A DNA stretch of 7,042 nt, taken from NCBI GenBank assembly GCA_019105125.1, contig JAHRWO010000084.1:1-7042 (forward strand), in the 5' to 3' direction. A program made the translations under genes and the position numbers. Below are positions 1 to 5,778 of the stretch, in pieces (position 1 is the stretch's first letter; each line of letters begins with the position of its first letter). This DNA is from Flavobacterium sp. (GTDB lineage: Bacteria > Bacteroidota > Bacteroidia > Flavobacteriales > Flavobacteriaceae). The notes below the pieces were generated by a model. That model was not told where the DNA came from. It made no database searches and saw only the letters and a program-made list of their open reading frames with translations.

Positions 1-20
1 TTTTGTGTTTAATTTTTTTG

Positions 21-28
21 TAGATTTG
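21..28 (+). promoter_or_regulatory. Candidate -7 promoter element of msrA
   Basis: TAGATTTG matches the Bacteroidota -7 consensus TAnnTTTG exactly and lies 25 bases before the msrA start codon. A TTTG at 2-5 could be the -33 element, but the 15-base gap is shorter than usual and the window begins here, so that half is uncertain. A 13-base odd palindrome, TTTGTT-A-AACAAA, at 25-37 overlaps the element and the expected transcription start. Confidence 0.5.
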
Positions 29-53
29 TTAAACAAAACAACCAATAGCATTT

Positions 54-707
54 ATGAGAAATACAATTAAAGGGTTATCATTGGTTTTAAGTTTTATTTT
101 TAGTTCGTGTACAGCTAAAGAAAAACCATTTGTAAAAGAAGAATTTAAAGAACCTGTAAAAGTAAAAGTGAAAGAAGGTATGGACGTTGCAACATTTGCC
201 GGAGGCTGTTTTTGGTGTACCGAAGCGGTTTTTTTAGAGATAAAAGGAGTTGAAAAAGTAGTTTCGGGATATATTGGTGGGAAAACGATTAATCCAACCT
301 ATAAAGAAATTTGTACAGGCGAAACAGGTCATGCTGAAGCTATTCAGATTACATTTAATCCGAAAGAAGTAGCGTATGAAGATTTATTAGAAGTTTTCTT
401 TGGAACTCACGATCCAACAACATTAAATCGTCAAGGAGCTGATGTGGGAACACAATACAGAAGTGAGATTTTCTATCATTCGGAAGCTCAAAAAACAAAA
501 GCAGAAAACTATATTCAGTTATTAGAAAAAGAAAAGTTGTACGATAAAAAGATTGTAACTAAGGTTTCGTCGGCTACTGTATTTTATCCTGCAGAAGATT
601 ATCATCAAAATTATTACAATCAGAATTCAAGTCAAGGCTATTGCCAAATGGTGATTGCACCGAAATTAGAAAAATTGCGCAAATATTATAAATCGAAATT
701 AAAATAG
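54..707 (+). CDS. msrA: Peptide-methionine (S)-S-oxide reductase MsrA, predicted lipoprotein
   Basis: The enzyme reduces the S-epimer of methionine sulfoxide, free or in proteins, back to methionine and so repairs oxidised proteins. The family signature GGCFWCTE is at residues 50-57, with C52 as the expected catalytic cysteine. The conserved GTQYRSEIFY block (132-141) and EDYHQNYY (181-188) follow, and C197 near the C-terminus could be a resolving cysteine. The first 19 residues form a hydrophobic signal ending in FSSC, which looks like a lipobox with C19 lipidated. A charged Lys/Glu-rich linker (21-42) then leads into the catalytic domain. The protein is therefore probably exported and membrane anchored, unlike the cytosolic MsrA of many bacteria. 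The ATG at 54 is chosen because it gives a complete signal peptide. No MsrB domain is fused. folE follows 15 bases downstream, so the two are probably cotranscribed. The MsrA assignment is firm; the lipoprotein call is an inference from the N-terminus. Confidence 0.95.
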   Translation: MRNTIKGLSLVLSFIFSSCTAKEKPFVKEEFKEPVKVKVKEGMDVATFAGGCFWCTEAVFLEIKGVEKVVSGYIGGKTINPTYKEICTGETGHAEAIQITFNPKEVAYEDLLEVFFGTHDPTTLNRQGADVGTQYRSEIFYHSEAQKTKAENYIQLLEKEKLYDKKIVTKVSSATVFYPAEDYHQNYYNQNSSQGYCQMVIAPKLEKLRKYYKSKLK

Positions 708-722
708 AAGGGAAAAATTGCT

Positions 723-1391
723 ATGAACACTACTATTGAAAAAGAAATATTCGACATTATCGGTGATAATCACCAAATGACCTCGGTTGAAACGCCGTTA
801 CGACCAGATGCCTTTTATAAATCAGATGCGGAAAAAATGGAAGTGATTGAACACCATTTCGAAATCATCATGAAAGAATTAGGTTTGGATTTAACCGATG
901 ATAGTTTACAAGGAACGCCGCATCGTGTGGCGAAAATGTTTGTGCAAGAGATTTTTTCAGGATTGAATCCAGCGAACAAACCAAAGATTTCGGTTTTTGA
1001 TAATTCGTATCAGTATGATAAAATGTTGGTAGAGGCGAACATCAGTTTCAATTCTACTTGCGAGCATCACTTTTTACCAATTGTTGGAAAAGCTCATATT
1101 GGTTACGTTTCTTCTGGAAAAGTTATCGGTTTGTCAAAGCTAAATCGTATTGTAGATTATTACGCAAAACGACCACAAGTGCAAGAGCGTATGATTATGC
1201 AAATTTTCAACGAACTAAAATCGGTTTTAGAAACGGATAATGTGATTGTAGTGATGGAAGCAACGCATTTGTGTGTTTCGAGTCGTGGTATAAAAGATGA
1301 AAGCAGCTACACTTCAACTTTACAATATGGTGGTGTTTTTAACCAGAAAGAATTCCGCGATGATTTTTACAAAATGGTTCACAAGGAATAG
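723..1391 (+). CDS. folE: GTP cyclohydrolase I (FolE)
   Basis: Converts GTP to 7,8-dihydroneopterin triphosphate plus formate, the first step of tetrahydrofolate and pterin synthesis, as a cytosolic homomultimer. The zinc-site motif CEHHF is at residues 113-117 and HLC at 182-184. By alignment with the E. coli enzyme, offset by three residues, C113, H116 and C184 are the zinc ligands and H115 and H182 are active-site histidines. All are present, so the enzyme should be active. The segment around 64-72 (GTPHRVAKM) and GKVIGLSKLNRIVDYYAKRPQ (about 132-152) are also typical of the family. At 222 residues it is of normal length. The N-terminal 30 residues are a variable extension seen in this family. 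The start at 723 follows a purine-rich GAAGGG. The only 15-base gap from msrA suggests an operon, although no functional link is obvious. The reading frame is intact. Confidence 0.97.
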   Translation: MNTTIEKEIFDIIGDNHQMTSVETPLRPDAFYKSDAEKMEVIEHHFEIIMKELGLDLTDDSLQGTPHRVAKMFVQEIFSGLNPANKPKISVFDNSYQYDKMLVEANISFNSTCEHHFLPIVGKAHIGYVSSGKVIGLSKLNRIVDYYAKRPQVQERMIMQIFNELKSVLETDNVIVVMEATHLCVSSRGIKDESSYTSTLQYGGVFNQKEFRDDFYKMVHKE

Positions 1392-1415
1392 GTGTAAGAA
1401 GTGATATTTGTTTTG

Positions 1416-1423
1416 TATATTCG
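1416..1423 (+). promoter_or_regulatory. Candidate -7 promoter element of the 104-residue membrane protein gene
   Basis: TATATTCG differs by one base from TAnnTTTG and lies 23 bases before the ATG at 1447, in the 55-base gap after folE. No convincing -33 element is seen at the usual distance. The gene might instead be read through from folE. Confidence 0.35.
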
Positions 1424-1446
1424 TTAGTGAATTTACAAAATTGAAA

Positions 1447-1761
1447 ATGACACAAGAACCCACACCAACAGGTACTATTCCTCAAAAAAATAACAGAGGT
1501 ACTATTTTACTTTTGAGTTTGTTATTTGATGCAGTAGGAATGTTGTCTTATGTAGTTCCTGTTTTTGCTGAAATTACTGATATTTTTTGGGCACCGGTTT
1601 CAGCATTGATCTTAATCTTAATGTACAAGGGTCCTATTGGTAAATTAGCTGGTATTTTTGGTTTAGTTGAAGAACTTTTACCTATTGTGGATATGGTTCC
1701 TACTTTTACCATAACGTGGTTTTATACCTACGTAATTAGAGGAGGTAAAGAACAAGAATGA
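1447..1761 (+). CDS. Small membrane protein of unknown function (104 residues)
   Basis: I do not recognise a characterised family. The N-terminus (1-18) is Pro/Thr/Gln/Asn-rich and polar, followed by a confident membrane helix at about 19-40 and a second at about 45-60 (PVSALILILMY). After a short KGPIGK turn there is a long hydrophobic stretch (67-96) carrying acidic residues E75, E76 and D82 and ending in TWFYTYVIRGGKEQE. That stretch may be an amphipathic or third membrane segment; its E-E-x-x-P-x-x-D-x-x-P pattern looks constrained. The frame is open upstream to a TTG at 1408, but the ATG at 1447 is preferred because the extension would run into the candidate promoter. It lies downstream of folE in the same direction, and its stop codon forms the edge of a terminator hairpin. 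It is probably an inner-membrane protein; no function is assigned. Confidence 0.8.
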   Translation: MTQEPTPTGTIPQKNNRGTILLLSLLFDAVGMLSYVVPVFAEITDIFWAPVSALILILMYKGPIGKLAGIFGLVEELLPIVDMVPTFTITWFYTYVIRGGKEQE

Positions 1762-1787
1762 AAAATGGAGCATTTGCTCCATTTTTC
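1760..1787. terminator. Bidirectional terminator between convergent genes
   Basis: A perfect 13-bp inverted repeat (GAAAAATGGAGCA at 1760-1772, TGCTCCATTTTTC at 1775-1787) with a GC-containing core GGAGC/GCTCC. On the + strand it is followed by a T-rich run (1789-1800). On the - strand the stem itself ends in five T. The stop codon TGA of the + gene (1759-1761) and that of the - gene (1788-1786) both sit on the edges of the hairpin, so one element can serve both converging transcripts. Confidence 0.9.
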
Positions 1788-2622
1788 ATTTTTCTTTTTT
1801 ATACAAAGTAGTATTGTTAGTGAATTTATTAATTGTAATTTTTGGTTCTCCTAATAGTTCAATTTCGGATTTTCCTGAGGCTTCTAGTCCAAATGAATTA
1901 GTAACATTTACAGCACTTTTAGAATAGCCTTCACTACTTAATTCCAGACTTTTAGTTACTAATTTTTTTGCTGCTAAATCGGCATAATTGTCCAATCGAA
2001 ATTTTCCGTTATCACAGGTTCCTTCAATAGAAGCATAGCTTTTTTGGTACATATCTAATTTTAAATCAGTTGAAGTGACTAATGCTTTTAGTTTTGCATT
2101 TTTACTCAATTCTAATGAAGTACTTGTTGCTTTTGAATTAATTTCTGCTTCTGATTTATCATTTAAGACTAAGGCAAAGTAGTTTGCTTTAACGTTCAAA
2201 AATGATTTTGAATTGTCATAATTTTTGATTGTAATGGTTTCCAATTCTAAATCGGCAAGTGCTTTGATTTCACTTTCATTTTTTGCTGTAATCAATTTTA
2301 AATCAGAAGTGTAGTTAATGCGAACAGCAAACTTTTTCATTCCAAATGGATCTCTCTGCGAAGAAACGCGCAATGTTCCACCAACAACATCGAAATTTAC
2401 AATTTCATGAAGATTATCGTCTGCTTCAATTTCTAAGGAAGGTTTTTCCGACTTAACTAAAAAAACTTCAAAATTATCATTAATCTCAATGTTTTCAAAA
2501 GATGGAATTTCTTTAACGGAAACCGTTACAATTTTTGATCCTTTTATTTTTTCCTTTTTCTGTGCAACGGAAATTGTTGTTAGAAATAAAAACGCAAATA
2601 GTAAAGATATTTTTTTTGTCAT
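1786..2622 (-). CDS. Exported DUF2807 (head GIN domain) protein
   Basis: A 278-residue protein with a cleavable Sec signal peptide (MTKK, hydrophobic core about 5-17, probable cleavage after SVA at 18-20). There is no lipobox cysteine, so it should be released into the periplasm or beyond. The mature part starts with a segment (27-88) parallel to that of the DUF2807 lipoprotein encoded at 2908-3633: GSKIVTVSVKEIPSFENIEI, then EVFLVKSEKPSLEIEADDNL, then GGTLRV. It continues as short beta-strand units repeating about every 19 residues, for example around NDKSEAEI, SKNAKLKA, QKSYASIE and SGKSEIEL, which fits a right-handed beta-helix. DUF2807 is described as a putative autotransporter-adhesin head domain; its molecular role is unknown. 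The ATG at 2622 is preferred over a TTG-initiated extension to 2667 because it begins the signal peptide and the -7 promoter element lies in the extension. It has its own promoter and shares the downstream terminator with the converging gene. Confidence 0.85.
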   Translation of the reverse strand: MTKKISLLFAFLFLTTISVAQKKEKIKGSKIVTVSVKEIPSFENIEINDNFEVFLVKSEKPSLEIEADDNLHEIVNFDVVGGTLRVSSQRDPFGMKKFAVRINYTSDLKLITAKNESEIKALADLELETITIKNYDNSKSFLNVKANYFALVLNDKSEAEINSKATSTSLELSKNAKLKALVTSTDLKLDMYQKSYASIEGTCDNGKFRLDNYADLAAKKLVTKSLELSSEGYSKSAVNVTNSFGLEASGKSEIELLGEPKITINKFTNNTTLYKKEK

Positions 2623-2642
2623 TTTATGATGATTTGATATCA

Positions 2643-2650
2643 CAAACATA
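2643..2650 (-). promoter_or_regulatory. -7 promoter element of the exported DUF2807 gene
   Basis: Read on the - strand the sequence is TATGTTTG, an exact TAnnTTTG match, 20 bases before the ATG at 2622. A TTTG at 2668-2665 lies upstream, but the 14-base gap is short for a -33 element. The position makes the upstream TTG start untenable for this transcript. Confidence 0.55.
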
Positions 2651-2717
2651 CACAAAATTTGTTCCAAATTTCATTTTTTGAAGATTAGAAGTTCAATCTT
2701 TATGAAATTTAGTAAAT

Positions 2718-2746
2718 AAAAAAGCACCAGTTTAAACTGATGCTTT
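2718..2746 (-). terminator. Rho-independent terminator on the - strand
   Basis: On the - strand AAAGCATCAGTTT pairs with AAACTGGTGCTTT (2746-2721), with one U-G wobble, and is followed by a run of six T (2723-2718) and then ATTT. On the + strand the wobble becomes a C/A mismatch and there is no T tract, so the element is oriented for the - strand. It lies four bases after the stop codon of the 24-codon micro-ORF and 161 bases after the DUF2807 lipoprotein stop codon, so it should end the padR operon transcript, a micro-ORF transcript, or both. Confidence 0.8.
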
Positions 2747-2750
2747 AGTA

Positions 2751-2825
2751 TTATATAATGGATTCGATAAGACTTACTATCAAAGTAAAAACAAATTCTA
2801 CGACTTGAATTATTAGCTTAATCAT
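2751..2825 (-). CDS. Candidate 24-residue hydrophobic micro-protein
   Basis: An ATG-initiated frame of 24 codons ending in TAA. The peptide begins MIKLIIQVVEF, continues VFTLIVSL and ends IESII. Apart from K3, the polar residues Q7, E10, T14, S18 and E21 fall at 3-4 residue spacing, which would place them on one face of an otherwise Ile/Val/Leu/Phe helix. It could be a single membrane-spanning helix or a membrane-surface amphipathic helix. A -7-like TAATTTTA is found 27 bases upstream, and the terminator hairpin starts four bases after the stop codon, which gives a compact promoter-ORF-terminator unit. Alternatively it is the last cistron of the padR-pspC-DUF2807 operon, 82 bases after the lipoprotein gene. 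I see no Shine-Dalgarno sequence. Bacteroidales encode tiny single-helix proteins, but I cannot assign this one to any family. It may also be chance in a noncoding 3' region, so confidence is moderate. Confidence 0.4.
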   Translation of the reverse strand: MIKLIIQVVEFVFTLIVSLIESII

Positions 2826-2851
2826 GAGAGTTGAATTTAAGTTTGTATTTG

Positions 2852-2859
2852 TAAAATTA
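2852..2859 (-). promoter_or_regulatory. Possible -7 element upstream of the micro-ORF
   Basis: Read on the - strand the sequence is TAATTTTA, one mismatch (last base) from TAnnTTTG, 26 bases before the ATG at 2825. A TTTG at 2877-2874 lies 14 bases further upstream, closer than the normal -33 spacing. The region is very AT-rich, so a chance match is possible. Confidence 0.3.
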
Positions 2860-2907
2860 TAAAATGCTTATAACAAAGCTGTTAATTATTTACTAATTGT
2901 TTGTTAA

Positions 2908-3633
2908 TTAGTTAAAGCTCACACTTCCACCAGAAGTTTCTTCTTTCACCACTTTTTTTGGCTCCTTAACATAATCAATAGAACTTCCGCTTGAAGCTTT
3001 AGCGTTTAATAATACAATTGGATTTACAGTTGTACTACTTCCGCTTGTTGATTGTGCCGTAATTTCGTTTGAAGCAAGTTCTTTGGCATTAATTTCACTT
3101 CCGCTTGATGATTTAGTATCTAGAGTTAATGCTTTTCCGCTCACTTTAATTTCACTTCCGCTTGTAGATTCGCAACTTACTTTTTCATATTCTAAGTCGG
3201 CTTGAATGGTACTACCGCTACTGGTTTTTAAAGCTACGCTTGTTCCACTTAACTTATTAATTGTTTTGATGCTCGCACCGCTAGATGATTCTAAACCTTC
3301 AATAGTTTTGGTTTTTACACGAACAATAGCGCTTTCCATGGTGTTGATGTTTCCGTCAATTTTTACAATCAAAGTTCCGTTTTCAACTCGTGTAACGATG
3401 TATTTCATTAAATTATCGTCAACTTCAACTTCAACTTCTGAAGGAGATCCTTGTTCCAAAATAACTTCCACACCAGTACTTGCCTGAATTTTTGTAAAAG
3501 GAGTTTCGATGTTTCTTTTTTCAGTGACAACATTTCCGCTTCCGTCAATACCGTCAATTAAATTCAAATTGCCATTACACGAGGTTAATGATAACGTAAG
3601 TAAGAGAACAATTAATTTTAAAGTTGTCTTCAT
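2908..3633 (-). CDS. DUF2807 (head GIN domain) lipoprotein with Ser-Gly ladder
   Basis: A 241-residue predicted lipoprotein: MKTTLK, hydrophobic core and lipobox LTSC with C19 as the lipid-anchored residue. After a GSGNVVTEKRNI segment (31-42) comes the DUF2807 N-terminal part (about 43-95; EVILEQGSPSEVEVEVDDNL, then NGTLIVKI). The rest is a ladder of [ST]SG turns with glycines at 119, 140, 159, 178, 198, 216 and 235, which is seven units spaced 18-21 residues. This is the pattern expected if each beta-helix coil places the same Ser-Ser-Gly turn at one corner. DUF2807 is annotated as a putative adhesin head domain without established function. The protein is probably anchored on a membrane facing the periplasm or the cell surface. 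It starts 5 bases after the PspC gene, so it is the third gene of a padR-led operon. The second DUF2807 protein at 1786-2622 is a paralogue without a lipid anchor and without the Ser-Gly ladder. The shallow hairpin over its stop codon (2893-2911) is too AT-rich to be a convincing terminator. Confidence 0.88.
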   Translation of the reverse strand: MKTTLKLIVLLLTLSLTSCNGNLNLIDGIDGSGNVVTEKRNIETPFTKIQASTGVEVILEQGSPSEVEVEVDDNLMKYIVTRVENGTLIVKIDGNINTMESAIVRVKTKTIEGLESSSGASIKTINKLSGTSVALKTSSGSTIQADLEYEKVSCESTSGSEIKVSGKALTLDTKSSSGSEINAKELASNEITAQSTSGSSTTVNPIVLLNAKASSGSSIDYVKEPKKVVKEETSGGSVSFN

Positions 3634-3638
3634 AACTA

Positions 3639-5426
3639 TTACTTTTTAGAGTTGTTGATTTCGTTTATAACTTCTTTTTTTATGCTATCTAATTTCACTT
3701 TTTTAGTAGCAGTAATTCTTTCTTCCGTACTTTTTACTACACCATTTTCCTCTTTGTTAACTACTTTTTTCACTAAAACACCATTTTCGTCATAGTAAAT
3801 AGAAGCAGAAGTGTCATCTGTTTCAATTTCGATACTCAAATCATTGTTACTTTCAGATTCTAAACAATTCAAACATCTAATTTTATCAGAATCTACTCGA
3901 TAAACCGGATTTTTAGTGTCGTATTCATTTTCGTCGAAAAAGTCGTAATCGCTTCTATCGTAGTTGCTGTAGCTTTCGTCGGTTTGGAAGATGGTTCCTT
4001 TTGGTAAGTACAAATAAATTTCTACTTCTTGACCTCTGAATTTATTCTCAACAGCAGTTAATAAATAATTATCTAAAACGATGGTGTTTCCTTCAATTTT
4101 GTAATTGTATTTAATTTTTTCAGCTCTTTTCTTAGCTTGTGAAGTTGATTTTCCATTCGCTAATTTCTCAATTAACATGTAAGGAGTTGCTTCATCTGTA
4201 AACTTAATTTCGATTGATACATTGTTCGAATAAATAATCTCGTTATCGCCTTCATCTTGTGTTATTTTGAAATCGTGATGTCTGTAATTGCTTTTCGAAT
4301 AAAAATCGTTGTTTTTGAATTTGATTTTTAAAGTATCTGTTGGAGCAATCGCAATCACTTCTTTTTGAACCGATTTTCCGTCAAAAGCTAATTGTGAAGC
4401 TTCGTTAATTCCCAATGAAATAATGATTCCAACTGCGATTAACCATACCGCTAACAAACTGTATTTTACATAATTTCCTATAGATCTTAAGTTGTTTACT
4501 ATTAGTTTTAATCCTAAAATCAACAAGAAAAACAATGGAATTCCTGCTCCTAATAATAATAACAACCCTTGAGCCCAAAGTGGAGTTTCTAGACCAATTG
4601 GCGTTTGGATGTTGTTTAAAATGTAATTATCAGGCATTGTTGACGAAAATATCATGATGATACTCGTTATAATGATTCCTAACAATCCCATTCCAGAGAA
4701 AAACACTATAAAAGCTCCAATTATTTTGGCGAATACTTTAAAGATAGTTGTGATAACTTCTTCAATAGTAGAACCAATTCTAGTAGCTCCAGATTTAGCT
4801 GTGTTCGCGATTTTCTCATGATCGATATTACTAAACTTAGAAGTAATATCGTCAAAACCTTCCTTTACTTTTTTTTCGATGTTTGAGATGGTTATCGGTT
4901 CGCCTTTCATTTCTAATTTTTGAGTCGTGGTAACCGCTTCTGGGACTAAAATCCATAATACGATGTAAACAAATAACCCAGTTCCAAATCCAAAGAATAA
5001 AATAACCATGATGATACGTAACCATAAGGTATCAATACCTAGATAATGTCCTAAACCAGCCATTACACCACCAAGCATTCCATTTTCTTTATCACGATAC
5101 AATCTTTTTGAAGGATAATAGAAATTTGTTGAAGAAGAACTAGATTGATATGTTGATTTCTCGTCATCAATTTTGTAATCTTCTGGTTGTCCCATAATTG
5201 AAATTACTTCTTCAATTTCAGTTAATCCCACAACTTGTTTGTCGCTTTTTAAACGTTCTTGAAAAAGTTCGGCAATGCGACTTTCAATATCTTTCATGAT
5301 TTCGTCTCTTCCATCAGCCGAAAGCGAACGTTTCACCGCATCAAAATAACGCGATAATTTTTGATAGGCATCTTCGTCGATGTGAAAGAAAAAACCTCCT
5401 AAATTTATACTTATTGTTTTGTTCAT
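3639..5426 (-). CDS. PspC-domain membrane protein with beta-rich C-terminal domain
   Basis: A 595-residue protein of a Bacteroidota-type architecture. Residues 1-85 form a soluble N-terminal region (NLGGFFFHIDEDAYQKL, then EIMKDIESRIAELFQERL, then ISIMGQPEDY), followed by a Ser-rich linker (91-100). The PspC domain is at about 105-165: RLYRDKENGMLGGVMAGLGHY, then IDTLWLRI, then a membrane segment ending IVLWILVP. Further hydrophobic segments lie at about 229-260, 285-311 and 320-341. The C-terminal region (about 350-560) is predicted beta-rich and polar (EVEIYLYLPKGTIFQ at 467-481), reminiscent of adhesin/DUF2807-like domains, and carries a C518-x-x-C521 pair (RCLNC) that could bind metal or form a disulfide. 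In proteobacteria PspC is a membrane partner of the phage-shock response; here no pspA is nearby, so only envelope sensing or maintenance is inferred. The orientation of the C-terminal domain is ambiguous from helix count. It lies 5 bases after padR and 5 bases before the DUF2807 lipoprotein gene, and is surely cotranscribed. Confidence 0.9.
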   Translation of the reverse strand: MNKTISINLGGFFFHIDEDAYQKLSRYFDAVKRSLSADGRDEIMKDIESRIAELFQERLKSDKQVVGLTEIEEVISIMGQPEDYKIDDEKSTYQSSSSSTNFYYPSKRLYRDKENGMLGGVMAGLGHYLGIDTLWLRIIMVILFFGFGTGLFVYIVLWILVPEAVTTTQKLEMKGEPITISNIEKKVKEGFDDITSKFSNIDHEKIANTAKSGATRIGSTIEEVITTIFKVFAKIIGAFIVFFSGMGLLGIIITSIIMIFSSTMPDNYILNNIQTPIGLETPLWAQGLLLLLGAGIPLFFLLILGLKLIVNNLRSIGNYVKYSLLAVWLIAVGIIISLGINEASQLAFDGKSVQKEVIAIAPTDTLKIKFKNNDFYSKSNYRHHDFKITQDEGDNEIIYSNNVSIEIKFTDEATPYMLIEKLANGKSTSQAKKRAEKIKYNYKIEGNTIVLDNYLLTAVENKFRGQEVEIYLYLPKGTIFQTDESYSNYDRSDYDFFDENEYDTKNPVYRVDSDKIRCLNCLESESNNDLSIEIETDDTSASIYYDENGVLVKKVVNKEENGVVKSTEERITATKKVKLDSIKKEVINEINNSKK

Positions 5427-5431
5427 GACTT

Positions 5432-5761
5432 TTAGTTTTGACTTGTTATTATGTTTACTGCATCTGATAATTCTTTCCAGGTGCCATTTAATTCTTGTAA
5501 AAATTCTTTGCCTTCATCGGTTAAACCGTAGTATTTTCTTGGTGGTCCCGATGTTGATTCTTCCCAACGATAATTTAATAATCCATCGTTTTTTAGCCTT
5601 GTTAGTAGTGGGTAAACGGTGCCTTCCACAACTAGTAATTTAGCATTCTTTAGCGTATCCAATATTTCAGAAGTGTATGCATCTTTTTCTTTTAAGACCG
5701 ATAAGATACAGAATTCTAAAACACCTTTTCGCATTTGTGCTTTAGTGTTTTCAATGTTCAT
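5432..5761 (-). CDS. PadR-family transcriptional repressor
   Basis: A 109-residue DNA-binding protein of the short PadR subfamily. The N-terminal helix MRKGVLEFCILSVL (10-23) begins the winged helix-turn-helix. The recognition-helix block EGTVYPLLTRLKNDGLL is at 46-62, and the wing SGPPRKYYGLTDEG (71-84) is highly typical. A short C-terminal helix (86-105) would mediate dimerisation. PadR proteins are usually repressors, often of their own operon, and release DNA when a small molecule or stress signal is present; the effector here is unknown. It is the first gene of a three-gene operon with the PspC-domain and DUF2807 lipoprotein genes. Its start is supported by a purine-rich AAGGGG ending four bases before the ATG, stronger than the other ribosome sites in the window. 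A dyad upstream (5888-5910) is a plausible autoregulatory operator. Confidence 0.93.
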   Translation of the reverse strand: MNIENTKAQMRKGVLEFCILSVLKEKDAYTSEILDTLKNAKLLVVEGTVYPLLTRLKNDGLLNYRWEESTSGPPRKYYGLTDEGKEFLQELNGTWKELSDAVNIITSQN

Positions 5762-5778
5762 AATTCCCCTTGTTTTTT

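Noticed and set aside
1058..1240. 60-codon + strand open frame inside folE
   Set aside because: Lies wholly within the intact, well-conserved folE frame and shows no recognisable protein features; a shadow frame.
1408..1446. N-terminal TTG extension of the 104-residue membrane protein
   Set aside because: The extension covers the candidate -7 element, has no ribosome site and would add a stretch that does not look like a signal; the ATG at 1447 is better.
2623..2667. N-terminal TTG extension of the exported DUF2807 protein
   Set aside because: It contains the exact TAnnTTTG promoter element and would bury the signal peptide behind 15 residues.
2758..2808. 16-codon + strand frame overlapping the micro-ORF
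   Set aside because: Very short, no promoter or terminator on that strand, polar and without features; the - strand frame fits the terminator better.
2893..2911. Hairpin CTAATT-N7-AATTAG over the DUF2807 lipoprotein stop codon as an operon terminator
   Set aside because: Six AT-rich base pairs and no T tract; the strong hairpin at 2721-2746 is a much better terminator.
2983..3164. Regularly spaced 11-base repeats (ACTTCCGCTTG) that could suggest a repeat array or CRISPR
   Set aside because: Spacing is always a multiple of three and encodes the Ser-Ser-Gly-Ser turns of a beta-helix; repeat units are too short for CRISPR.
3206..3487. 93-codon + strand open frame antisense to the DUF2807 lipoprotein gene
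   Set aside because: Its open state follows from the repetitive Ser/Gly/Thr codons of the real gene on the other strand; no start context or family resemblance.
5419..5643. 74-codon + strand open frame antisense to padR
   Set aside because: Antisense to a clear PadR protein, Leu-rich by composition only, with no supporting signal.
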